From positions 1-64,000 of the forward strand of contig CALTTS010000009.1 in assembly GCA_943912265.1 (NCBI GenBank): DNA of 64,000 bases, given 5' to 3'. Source of the DNA: an uncultured Xanthomonas sp. (lineage in GTDB: Bacteria; Pseudomonadota; Gammaproteobacteria; Xanthomonadales; Xanthomonadaceae). Numbering within the stretch: the stretch's first letter is position 1; each line of letters opens with the position of its first letter. Made by a program: the position numbers and the translations under genes. Shown one piece after another: positions 8,393-17,349 of this stretch. The notes beneath the pieces were generated by a model. It was given only the letters and a program-made list of their open reading frames with translations, had not been told where the DNA came from and searched no databases.

Positions 8393-9441
8393 CGTGCCTT
8401 CCTCGCTTCCACCACTTTGTAGCCGTCGCGCTCGGCAACGGTGCGCACCTGTCCGAACGCCTCGCCGAGCACCGCCTCGTATGGCAGATGGCGATTGGCG
8501 ACCAGCCACAGCCGGCCGCCCGGCGCGAGCGCCTCGGCCGCGACCGCGATGAAACGGCGGCCGATGTCCGGGCGCTCCGTGCGGCCGGGCGCGTGGAACG
8601 GCGGATTGGTGACGATGACGTCGTAACGTTGCCCCAGCCCGGCGGTGACGTCGTGCCAGCGGAAGCCCAGCGCCACGCGCGGCGCCTGCCCGGCCAGATT
8701 GTGCCGAGCCATTGCCAGCGCGCGCGCCTCGGCCTCGTACAGGTCCAGCGCGACGATGCCGGGATTGCGCTGCAGCAGCGCGTCGGACAGGTAGCCGAAG
8801 CCGGCGCCGAGATCGGCCGCGCGTCCAGCAAGATCCGCAGGCAGGTGCTCGACCAGCAGCCGCGAACCGGCATCCAGCCGATCCCATGCGAACACGCCGG
8901 GGCGGCTCAGGTAGCGCCCGTCGGCGATGCGGCGCGGCGCATCCAGCGTGCGCCACGTGGCCAGCAGTGCCGCATCGGCCGGGCCATTCAACGGCGGCGT
9001 CCAGAACACCCGGCAATGCTGCTTGGTCAGCACGCCGCCGGCGCCAGCCAGCGCCTTGAGGTCGGCCTCGCCGGACCTGGCGCCCTCGTCGTTGGCCTGG
9101 CAGGCGACCACGCGCCCGCCCGGTGCCGCCGAAGCCACCGCCCGCGCCAGCAGCGCGCGCGCCTCGTCGCGCTGGCGCGGCGGCAGCACCAGCACCAGGT
9201 CGAAGCGGTCGCCGTCATCGGCCCCGGGCTCTTCGCGCACCTGCAGGCCGGCCCGCTGCAGCGCATCGGCAAACGGCTTGAAGCCCTGCTCGCAGGTCAG
9301 CGCGGAAACGTCGAACCGCCGCAGCGCCCCGCCATCGCGGGCGCGCAGGAACAGCACCCGCCCGCCCTGCGGCCACGCCAGCGCCCCCTGCGCGAACGGC
9401 AGCAGCAGGACTTCGAGGGGAGCGTCGTTGTTGTCGGCCAC
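8389..9441 (-). CDS. rsmC: 16S rRNA m2G methyltransferase, RsmC-like
   Basis: A 350-residue class I methyltransferase made of two related halves, as in RsmC: a degenerate N-terminal methyltransferase-like domain (to about residue 170) and an active C-terminal domain with SAM motif AADLGAGFGYLSDALL and the base-methylating motif IVTNPPFHAPG. RsmC of E. coli methylates G1207 of 16S rRNA. I chose the GTG at 9441 (VADNNDAPLEVLL), with GAGG about ten bases upstream; no better ATG lies nearby. The stop overlaps the rsuA start by four bases. Confidence 0.85.
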   Translation of the reverse strand: MADNNDAPLEVLLLPFAQGALAWPQGGRVLFLRARDGGALRRFDVSALTCEQGFKPFADALQRAGLQVREEPGADDGDRFDLVLVLPPRQRDEARALLARAVASAAPGGRVVACQANDEGARSGEADLKALAGAGGVLTKQHCRVFWTPPLNGPADAALLATWRTLDAPRRIADGRYLSRPGVFAWDRLDAGSRLLVEHLPADLAGRAADLGAGFGYLSDALLQRNPGIVALDLYEAEARALAMARHNLAGQAPRVALGFRWHDVTAGLGQRYDVIVTNPPFHAPGRTERPDIGRRFIAVAAEALAPGGRLWLVANRHLPYEAVLGEAFGQVRTVAERDGYKVVEARKAR

Positions 9442-9616
9442 GCGGAAGATGCCTCGTCGGAACAGGGGCGCATTCTCGCATCCGCGGGCGCATGGCGATC
9501 CGATCGCGGCACCGCCGCTTCGCGCCATGCCGCCCATTGCCTTGCGGATCGTGCCCGCAGAGCCACGGGCGCCACAGTGTCCCGCGGCCATGCGCGGCGG
9601 AAACGCGGGAGCGGCG

Positions 9617-9638
9617 GGTCCGGCACGCTGCCCGGACC
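9617..9638 (-). terminator. Weak hairpin after alr
   Basis: A 7-bp stem (GGTCCGG with its complement) with an eight-base loop sits just after the alr stop codon on the minus strand. It has no T tract, so a terminator role is only a suggestion. Confidence 0.3.
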
Positions 9639-9645
9639 GCGCGGT

Positions 9646-10716
9646 TCAGACGTATTCGCGCGGCACCCGCTTGAGCCCGCACAGCAGCGTGTAGGCGCTG
9701 CTGCCGCAATGCGCGGCCACGTCGGTCACCGCCACCTGGCGGCCCCACAGCTCCACCCGGCTGCCGATGCCGGCTTCGGGCAGGTCGGTCAGGTCCACGG
9801 TGAGCATGTCCATCGACACCCGGCCGATGGTGCCCGCGGGCCGGCCGTCGATCGACACCGGCGTGCCGTTGGGCGCGAACTGCGGGTAGCCGTCGGCATA
9901 GCCGATGGCGACCACGCCCACCCGCGTCGGCCGCGGGGTGACGAAGCAACCGCCGTAGCCGACCGGTTCGCCGACGCCGAGTTCGCGCACCGCGAACACG
10001 CGCGACGCCAGCGTCATCACCGGTTCGAGCCGGGCGGCCTGGGCCTGCACCACCGTGCCGAACGGGCTGGCGCCGTACAGCATCAGGCCCGGGCGCGCCC
10101 AGTCGCTGTGCGCCTGCGGCCAGGCCAGCAGCGCCGGCGAATTGCTGATGCTCAGCGGCGAAGGCAGCCCGGCATAGGCTTCGGCCTGCACCGCCAGCTG
10201 CTCGGCGGTGCGGGTGCTGTCCAGCTCGTCGGCGCGGGCGAAGTGGCTCATCAGCACCACGTCCTCCACCTGCGCCAGCGCGTGCAGGCGCCGCCACGCG
10301 GCGTGGTAGTCGCCGGCGGCGAAACCGAGCCGGTGCATGCCCGAATCCAGCTTCAGCCACACCTTCAGCGGCTGCGGCAGCCGCGCGCGGGCGATGGCGT
10401 CGATCTGCCAGTCCGCGGCCACCGCGGTCCACAGGTTGTGGCGGCCGATCAGCTCCAGCTCGCTTTCCTCGAAGAAGCCTTCCAGCAGCAGGATCGGCGC
10501 GCCGATGCCGGCCTCGCGCAGGGCGATGGCCTCCTCGAGGAAGGCCACGGCAAAGCCGTCCGCCTCCGGCAGCAGCGCCTGCGCGCAGCGCACGGCGCCG
10601 TGGCCGTAGGCGTCGGCCTTGATCACCGCCAGCGCGCGCGCGCCGCCCAGTTCGCGGCCGACGCGGTAGTTGTGGCGCAGGGCGGACAGGTCGATCAGGG
10701 CATGGGCGGGACGCAT
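9646..10716 (-). CDS. alr: Alanine racemase, catabolic (DadX-type) context
   Basis: A 356-residue PLP enzyme interconverting L- and D-alanine. The PLP lysine is in AVIKADAYGHG (about residue 33), the second catalytic Tyr in VAIGYADGYP, and the conserved RPGLMLYG motif is present. It lies 47 bases after dadA on the same strand, and that pair faces an Lrp-type regulator. The arrangement matches dadAX catabolic operons, so this enzyme probably converts L-alanine to the D-form for DadA. If no second alr exists in the genome it would also supply D-alanine for peptidoglycan. Confidence 0.93.
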   Translation of the reverse strand: MRPAHALIDLSALRHNYRVGRELGGARALAVIKADAYGHGAVRCAQALLPEADGFAVAFLEEAIALREAGIGAPILLLEGFFEESELELIGRHNLWTAVAADWQIDAIARARLPQPLKVWLKLDSGMHRLGFAAGDYHAAWRRLHALAQVEDVVLMSHFARADELDSTRTAEQLAVQAEAYAGLPSPLSISNSPALLAWPQAHSDWARPGLMLYGASPFGTVVQAQAARLEPVMTLASRVFAVRELGVGEPVGYGGCFVTPRPTRVGVVAIGYADGYPQFAPNGTPVSIDGRPAGTIGRVSMDMLTVDLTDLPEAGIGSRVELWGRQVAVTDVAAHCGSSAYTLLCGLKRVPREYV

Positions 10717-10763
10717 GGCAGGCAAACCGGGAAAGGGGACGGAATAGTGTGCGCCGGCCCGGA

Positions 10764-12020
10764 TCAGGCCGCGTAGCGCGCGATCGACAGGCCTTCGCCG
10801 TCGATGCCGGGCGTCTGCCCGCTCATCCGTTCGGCCAGGTAGCGCGCCGAGCCGCAGCTCATGGTCCAGCCGAGCGTGCCGTGGCCGGTGTTGAGCCAGA
10901 GTTCGGGGTAGCGCGTGGCGCCGATCACCGGCGTGCCGTCCGGCGTGGCCGGGCGCAGGCCGCTCCAGAACGTCGCGCCGGGCAGGTCGCCGCCGCCCGG
11001 GTAGAGGTCGTTGACCACCTTCTCCAGCGTCTGCCGGCGCCGCGGCGGCAGCGGCAGCGCGTAGCCGGACACCTCGGCCATGCCGCCGACGCGGATGCGC
11101 CGGTCGAAGCGGGTGATGGCGACCTTGTAGGTCTCGTCGAGGATGGTGGACACCGGCGCGCGCGCCTCGTCCACGATCGGCACCGTCAGCGAGAAGCCCT
11201 TCAGCGGGTATACCGGCAGACGGATGCCGAGCGGGGCCAGCATCTGCGGCGAGAAGCTGCCCAGCGCCAGCACGTAGCGGTCGGCGGTTTCCAGCCGGCC
11301 GTCGATGCGCACGCCGGCGATCCTCCCCCCGTCGGTCTCGATGCGCTCGATCTGGCGGCCGTAGCGGAACTCCACGCCGGCCGCGGCTGCCAGCGCCGCC
11401 AGCCGGGTGGTGAACAGGTGGCAATCGCCGGTTTCGTCCAGCGGCGTGCGCAGCGCGCCGACCAGCGGTGCGGGCGCGTCGGCCAGCGCCGGTTCCAGCG
11501 CGACGATGCCGGCGCGGTCGAGCAGTTCGCAGGGCACGCCGTAGCGCTGCAGCACCTCGATGTCGCGCGCCGAGGCGTCCAGCTGCTTCCGGGTGCGGAA
11601 CAGCTGCAGCGTGCCGAGCTGGCGGCCTTCGTACTGAATGCCGGTGGCCTCGCGCAGCTCGTGCAGCGCCTGCCGGCTGTATTCGGTCACCCGCACCATC
11701 CGCGACTTGTTGATCTCGTAGCGGTGCGCGCTGCAGTTGGCCAGCATCTGCAGCAGCCAGCGGTACTGCTCGAGGTCGGCGGTGGGCCGGATCGCCAGCG
11801 GCGCGTGGCGCTGGAACAGCCACTTGAGCGCCTTCAGCGGCACGCCCGGCGCGGCCCACGGCACCGCGTAGCCGAACGAAAGCTGGCCGGCGTTGGCGAA
11901 GCTGGTTTCCAGCGCGGAACCGGCTTCGCGCTCGATCACCGTCACCTCGAACCCGGCTTGGCGCAGGTACCATGCGCTGGTCGTTCCGATCACGCCACTG
12001 CCGAGCACCAGCACCCGCAT
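10764..12020 (-). CDS. dadA: D-amino acid dehydrogenase small subunit
   Basis: A 418-residue FAD-dependent oxidoreductase of the DAO family that oxidises D-alanine to pyruvate and ammonia at the membrane, passing electrons to the respiratory chain. The N-terminal MRVLVLGSGVIGTTSAWYL is the Rossmann FAD motif, followed by the typical ETSFANAGQLSFGYA. The C-terminal part has the conserved FWSGLRPATPDGTPVIG and NTGHGTLGWTMSCGSA. The ATG at 12020 places the FAD motif right at the N-terminus. It is transcribed away from lrp and followed by alr. Confidence 0.95.
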   Translation of the reverse strand: MRVLVLGSGVIGTTSAWYLRQAGFEVTVIEREAGSALETSFANAGQLSFGYAVPWAAPGVPLKALKWLFQRHAPLAIRPTADLEQYRWLLQMLANCSAHRYEINKSRMVRVTEYSRQALHELREATGIQYEGRQLGTLQLFRTRKQLDASARDIEVLQRYGVPCELLDRAGIVALEPALADAPAPLVGALRTPLDETGDCHLFTTRLAALAAAAGVEFRYGRQIERIETDGGRIAGVRIDGRLETADRYVLALGSFSPQMLAPLGIRLPVYPLKGFSLTVPIVDEARAPVSTILDETYKVAITRFDRRIRVGGMAEVSGYALPLPPRRRQTLEKVVNDLYPGGGDLPGATFWSGLRPATPDGTPVIGATRYPELWLNTGHGTLGWTMSCGSARYLAERMSGQTPGIDGEGLSIARYAA

Positions 12021-12082
12021 CTCGCACGCCTCCGGTTCGGGGACATTCCCTGCCGTTGGCCGGCGGGAACAAGGATGCTGGA

Positions 12083-12088
12083 AGTATA
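12083..12088 (-). promoter_or_regulatory. -10 element of the dadA promoter
   Basis: On the minus strand the hexamer reads TATACT, about 62 bases before the dadA start codon. No recognisable -35 hexamer lies 16-18 bases further upstream, where an AT-rich block begins instead, which fits a promoter that needs an activator. Confidence 0.45.
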
Positions 12089-12105
12089 GGAAGGGCAAGG
12101 CAGTC

Positions 12106-12140
12106 GAATTTCCCGAATTGCCCCGGGATTTGAGGTAAAT
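12106..12140. promoter_or_regulatory. Candidate Lrp-type operator between dadA and lrp
   Basis: This is the only AT-rich block in a GC-rich intergenic region. It contains two direct GAATT copies and the inverted pair GAATTT / AAATTC at its ends. It covers the expected -35 position of dadA and lies just before the lrp gene. Lrp-family proteins bind such degenerate AT-rich inverted sites. No binding data are available. Confidence 0.35.
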
Positions 12141-12170
12141 TCACCGCCAACCCCGCCACCGTCCCGAGCC

Positions 12171-12650
12171 ATGCCGCGTCCGCCCCGCGAACTGGACCGC
12201 ATCGACCGGAAAATCCTGCGCGTGCTGCAGCAGGAAGGCCGCATTTCCTTCACCGAGCTGGGCGAGCGTGTCGGCCTGTCCACCACGCCCTGCACCGAGC
12301 GCGTGCGCCGGCTGGAGCGTGAAGGCGTGATCACCGGCTACCACGCGCGGCTGGACCCGCAGTGCGTGAAGGCCGGGCTGCTGGTATTCGTGGAGATCAG
12401 CCTGGCCTACAAGTCCGGCAACATCTTCGAGGAATTCCGCCGCGCCGCGCTCAAGCTGCCCAACGTGCTGGAATGCCACCTGGTCTCGGGCGACTTCGAC
12501 TACCTGATCAAGGCGCGGATCAACGAGATGGCCTCGTACCGCACGCTGCTCGGCAGCACCCTGCTGACCATGCCGCACGTGCGCGAATCCAAGAGCTACA
12601 TCGTGATGGAAGAGGTCAAGGAGACCCTGGCGCTGCCGATCGAGGACTGA
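12171..12650 (+). CDS. Lrp/AsnC family transcriptional regulator
   Basis: A 159-residue regulator with an N-terminal helix-turn-helix (LDRIDRKILRVLQQEGRISF through LSTTPCTERVRRLEREGVI) and a C-terminal RAM/ligand-binding domain (GLLVFVEISL, then SGDFDYLIKARI). It runs divergently from dadA-alr with 150 bases between, and in related bacteria the neighbouring Lrp homologue activates D-alanine catabolism in response to L-alanine or leucine. That role is inferred here from context. Length and domain layout are normal for the family. Confidence 0.93.
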   Translation: MPRPPRELDRIDRKILRVLQQEGRISFTELGERVGLSTTPCTERVRRLEREGVITGYHARLDPQCVKAGLLVFVEISLAYKSGNIFEEFRRAALKLPNVLECHLVSGDFDYLIKARINEMASYRTLLGSTLLTMPHVRESKSYIVMEEVKETLALPIED

Positions 12651-12669
12651 GCCGCCCGGCCGGGCCGGC

Positions 12670-13107
12670 TCACTTGCCGTCGACGATCTTGCGGCCGTTG
12701 CCGTAGGGCATGGTCTGGTAGTACCTGCCGGTCTTCGGGTCGAGCGCGCGGCCGTCGGACAGGCGCACCCAGCCGTCGAGCGGTTCGCCATTCCGGCCGT
12801 AGACACCGCTGCCGGTGGTCCTGGCGGGGCGCGCGGCACGCTCGTCCTCCGCGGAGGCCTGCGGTTTCTTCGCCGGGGTGCCGGAGGAAATCGCCGGCGG
12901 ACGCGGTCGCTGCGAGGCGTCGGTCGGCAAGGGCGCGGGCAGGGTCGTCTGCGCCTGGGCGGCGGACGAAGCGTCCCGGTCCACCTTCACCGGCTCGGCC
13001 AGTTTCGGCCCGGTCACCGGCTGCAGCGGCCGTGCCTGCGCCGCCAGCACCGGCACCAGGAGGAGGGCGCCGGCCATCCGGCCGGCCATGTGCCTGCGTT
13101 TCGTCAT
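12670..13107 (-). CDS. Secreted hypothetical protein
   Basis: A 145-residue protein with a short basic N-terminus and a hydrophobic stretch (GRMAGALLLVPVLAAQA) that looks like a signal peptide, so it is probably periplasmic. The middle (about residues 40-90) is low-complexity and rich in Pro, Ala and Ser. The C-terminal third is a compact conserved-looking segment (GRNGEPLDGWVRLSDGRALD then GRYYQTMPYGNG). No family was recognised. The start could be the ATG at 13107 or one seven residues later; neither has a strong ribosome site. It converges on lrp and lies downstream of the DUF3224 gene. Confidence 0.6.
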   Translation of the reverse strand: MTKRRHMAGRMAGALLLVPVLAAQARPLQPVTGPKLAEPVKVDRDASSAAQAQTTLPAPLPTDASQRPRPPAISSGTPAKKPQASAEDERAARPARTTGSGVYGRNGEPLDGWVRLSDGRALDPKTGRYYQTMPYGNGRKIVDGK

Positions 13108-13175
13108 GTCGGTCCACGCCCGCGAAAGGTGGCGAACAGGATGCCACGCCGTGCACCAACCGCGGGGAAACGCCT

Positions 13176-13712
13176 TCACGGCCGCTTTTCGGCCGGCGGC
13201 GCCTCGGCCAGGGCGTAATCGAGCACGTAATGGTGCACGCCGTCGACGATGCGGATGCCGAGCGTGCCATGGATGCCGGCCAGCGCGCCGCTGCCGCTGT
13301 CGGGCACGATGGCGATGTCCAGCGACGGCGTACCCGCGCGCATCAGCCCGCGGTGCACCAGCAGGAACGCGCCCTTGCGGCCGTCCAGCGTGCCTTCCAC
13401 CCGTTCGACGGCGACATAGGCCGCCGAACCGGGCACGCCGCCCATGCCGGTGAGCATCTGCCCGTGCGCCTCGGCGACCAGTCCGCCGTCGTAATGCTTG
13501 TCCAGCCGCATCCGCCCCATCGCCGGGTCGGCCGGCAGGTCCGGGTCCCGCATCGGCGCCAGCGTCACCGTGAACGTGCCCGTGGCCTGTTTCATCGTCG
13601 GCGCATCCTGGTTGGTCGCGTGGGTAGCCATCGGCCCGGCGAGGGCCGGAACCAGCATGAAGGCCAACAGGCCACGGCGTGTTCGGGCAAGCATTCCCCG
13701 CATGCACTGCAT
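13176..13712 (-). CDS. DUF3224 domain-containing protein
   Basis: A 178-residue protein with a hydrophobic N-terminal leader (about residues 10-30) followed by a DUF3224 beta-barrel domain: GTFTVTLAPM, then MTGMGGVPGSAAYVAVERV- and GTLDGRKGAFLLVHRG-type blocks, and a terminal IVPDSGSGALAGIHG. DUF3224 proteins are usually cytosolic; the leader suggests a periplasmic version here. Start at 13712 has AGGTGG four bases upstream; ATGs at 13703 and 13694 are alternatives. Biochemical function of the family is not established to my knowledge. Confidence 0.8.
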   Translation of the reverse strand: MQCMRGMLARTRRGLLAFMLVPALAGPMATHATNQDAPTMKQATGTFTVTLAPMRDPDLPADPAMGRMRLDKHYDGGLVAEAHGQMLTGMGGVPGSAAYVAVERVEGTLDGRKGAFLLVHRGLMRAGTPSLDIAIVPDSGSGALAGIHGTLGIRIVDGVHHYVLDYALAEAPPAEKRP

Positions 13713-13812
13713 CGGCCACCTGCCGGGCACGGATTCGGTGGGCCGATCATGGCACGAAGCCCGGCACCGGCCTGCGCTATCGTGGGCACCCGCCTCCGCC
13801 CTGCCCGCGCCC

Positions 13813-14280
13813 ATGCCCGCCTTCGACCTGACCCCGCCCGATGCCGCGCAGCTGGCCGCCCTGATCGGCGGGCTGGACGCCGAGGAACGCCGCGTGCTGC
13901 TGCAGCACGGCACCGAGGCGCCGTTCTGCGGCGTGTTCCTCGACAACCACCGCGCCGGCGTCTACTGCTGCCGGCTGTGCGGCCTGCCGCTGTTCCGCTC
14001 CAGCGCCAAGTTCGACTCCGGCACCGGCTGGCCGAGCTTCTTCGCCCCGGTGGACGCGGCCCACGTCCGCCGCATCACCGACCGCAGCCACGGCATGGTG
14101 CGCACCGAGATCGTCTGCGCGCGCTGCGGCAGCCACCTCGGCCACGTGTTCCCGGACGGCCCGCCGCCCACCTTCGAGCGGCACTGCCTGAACTCAGTGT
14201 CGCTGGCCTTCGTCGATGCCGGCCACGCCCTGCCCGACCCGCTGCACCGTGGCGGCGCCGAGGCCCTGCCGGCGGCCTGA
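13813..14280 (+). CDS. msrB: Peptide-methionine (R)-S-oxide reductase
   Basis: A 155-residue MsrB that reduces methionine-R-sulfoxide in oxidised proteins. Structural zinc is held by two CxxC pairs (CRLCG near residue 55 and CARCG near residue 103). The catalytic Cys is in RHCLNSVSLAF, matching the RYCINS-type motif of the family, and GTGWPSF and GHVFPDGP are conserved. No signal peptide is evident, so it is likely cytoplasmic. It stands alone, divergent from the DUF3224 gene. Confidence 0.95.
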   Translation: MPAFDLTPPDAAQLAALIGGLDAEERRVLLQHGTEAPFCGVFLDNHRAGVYCCRLCGLPLFRSSAKFDSGTGWPSFFAPVDAAHVRRITDRSHGMVRTEIVCARCGSHLGHVFPDGPPPTFERHCLNSVSLAFVDAGHALPDPLHRGGAEALPAA

Positions 14281-14356
14281 GCGGCGCCCGGATTCGTGCC
14301 GGCGGGCGCCAGCGGCTAACATGGCGCCCCCTTCGGCAGATCACCGGCAAACCGTC

Positions 14357-14863
14357 ATGTCCCGCAATTCCAAGGCCAAGCGCGACCAGCGCAAGAAGCA
14401 GCAGCCCCGCCGCCCGTTCGCCCGCCTCGGCCGCGCGCCGGAGGTGCAGAACCACGCGGTGATGCAGGACGCCGACGGCCACGTCGTCGCCGCCATCGGC
14501 CTGCAGGGCGACGAGTGGCTGCTGGCCATCGGCGGCCAGACCATGGGCAACGCCGACAATCCGGTGCCGATGCTGGCCATGCTCAGGCACCTGGCCAACC
14601 TGCAGGAAAAGGAAGGCAAGGCCGTCACCCTGACCTACTCCGACCAGCTGCAGGCGATGATCGACGACCTGGCCCGCGACGAGGGCAAGAGCGCCGACGA
14701 ATATCTGGCCCGGCTGGTGAGCGAATTCGAAGCCGGCGGCGAAGACATCGACGCGGACGATGCCGCGGAAGTGGAAGCCGGCATCGCGGCCGTCACCGAC
14801 GCGGCCGAAGCCGGCGCGCAGGCGCCCGCCGCTCCGGCCGACGACGCCAAGCCCTCGGCCTGA
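14357..14863 (+). CDS. Conserved hypothetical protein, acidic C-terminus
   Basis: A 168-residue protein with a strongly basic N-terminus (MSRNSKAKRDQRKKQQPRR), a small folded middle (about residues 35-120) and an Ala/Asp/Glu-rich, probably disordered tail. Nothing suggests membrane insertion or secretion. The charge layout would suit nucleic-acid or protein binding, but I do not recognise the family. It is followed after 61 bases by the DUF3297 gene in the same direction. Confidence 0.75.
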   Translation: MSRNSKAKRDQRKKQQPRRPFARLGRAPEVQNHAVMQDADGHVVAAIGLQGDEWLLAIGGQTMGNADNPVPMLAMLRHLANLQEKEGKAVTLTYSDQLQAMIDDLARDEGKSADEYLARLVSEFEAGGEDIDADDAAEVEAGIAAVTDAAEAGAQAPAAPADDAKPSA

Positions 14864-14924
14864 ACGCCCCCGGGCGCCGCGTCCTGCATCTGGCGCCCAT
14901 CCCGAAACCCACGGAACACGACAG

Positions 14925-15182
14925 ATGAGCGACACGCCCCCCGACCGCCTCGCGGTCGACCCGCGCAGCCCCTTCCACGACGATGCCGTCCTTTCGCGCG
15001 GCGTCGGCGTGCGCTTCAACGGCACCGAGCGCACCGACGTGGAGGAATACTCGGTGAGCGAGGGCTGGATCCGCGTGCAGGCCGGCAAGGCCCGCGACCG
15101 CCGCGGCAACCCGATGACGCTCAAGCTCAAGGGCGCCGTCGAGGTCTGGTTCCTCAACATCGGCGCCGCGCCGGAAGCCTGA
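14925..15182 (+). CDS. DUF3297 family protein
   Basis: An 85-residue single-domain protein matching the DUF3297 pattern: PPDRLAVDPRSPFHDDAVLS, then RGVGVRFNGTERTDVEEYSV and NPMTLKLKGAVE. The family is common in Xanthomonadaceae and some alpha- and betaproteobacteria; its function is not known to me. No signal peptide or membrane segment is present. It ends about 100 bases before the convergent glmS. Confidence 0.88.
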   Translation: MSDTPPDRLAVDPRSPFHDDAVLSRGVGVRFNGTERTDVEEYSVSEGWIRVQAGKARDRRGNPMTLKLKGAVEVWFLNIGAAPEA

Positions 15183-15251
15183 CCGCGCCGCATCGCGGCC
15201 CCGGCACGAGCCGCGCGGCCGGGGCGCCAGGCGCCGTCGGCGGCCGTTTGA

Positions 15252-15274
15252 GCCCGGCGGCGTGCCCGCCGGGC
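15252..15274. terminator. Hairpin between DUF3297 gene and glmS
   Basis: A 9-bp perfect stem (GCCCGGCGG with its complement) with a five-base loop lies in the short gap between two convergent genes. No T tract follows, so it is a candidate only. Confidence 0.4.
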
Positions 15275-15281
15275 AGCGGCC

Positions 15282-17114
<1,833 letters not shown>

Positions 17115-17143
17115 GGAGCCGTTACCGCTTGGGGAAAGGCGCC

Positions 17144-17149
17144 ATTCTA
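17144..17149 (-). promoter_or_regulatory. -10 element of the glmS promoter
   Basis: The minus strand reads TAGAAT, 29 bases before the glmS ATG. The same TAGAAT hexamer precedes yajQ and glmU. No clear -35 was found. Confidence 0.4.
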
Positions 17150-17159
17150 GCGTTCCGCC

Positions 17160-17252
17160 TGTCCGCATTTGTCCGGCCGCCGGCCATGCCGCGCCACGCG
17201 CGGACAGCGGCCGGACAAGCTGTCCGCACCAGTGTCCGCGGACAGGCGGACA
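17160..17252. promoter_or_regulatory. Cluster of eight TGTCCG/CGGACA half-sites: candidate enhancer for the sigma-54 response regulator
   Basis: TGTCCG occurs at 17160, 17170, 17221 and 17233, and its complement CGGACA at 17201, 17212, 17239 and 17247. Together they form a perfect 12-bp palindrome TGTCCGCGGACA (17233-17244) and the pair CGGACA-AGC-TGTCCG (17212-17226). The cluster lies roughly 70-165 bases upstream of the predicted start of the sigma-54 promoter at 17297, the usual distance for an NtrC-type upstream activating sequence. It could also touch glmS transcription, which starts on the other side. Confidence 0.65.
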
Positions 17253-17296
17253 CCGGCCGCCGCAAAACTTTTCCCTTTGCCATCAATGCATTGCGA

Positions 17297-17313
17297 TTGG
17301 CACGGCGTCTGCT
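17297..17313 (+). promoter_or_regulatory. Sigma-54 (-24/-12) promoter of the export module
   Basis: The sequence TTGGCACG-N4-CTGCT matches the RpoN consensus TTGGCACG-N4-TTGCA except for two bases. The invariant GG (17299-17300) and GC (17311-17312) are separated by exactly ten bases. The predicted start near 17324 leaves about 26 bases of leader before the adaptor ATG at 17350. A sigma-54-dependent response regulator is encoded in the same cluster. Confidence 0.8.
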
Positions 17314-17349
17314 AGACGGGAGATGACTCCACCCGCAGGCAGATGCCCG

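Noticed and set aside
12651..12669. GC-rich imperfect stem between lrp and the next gene
   Set aside because: It contains a bulge and no T tract, and the gap is too short to distinguish a terminator from base composition.
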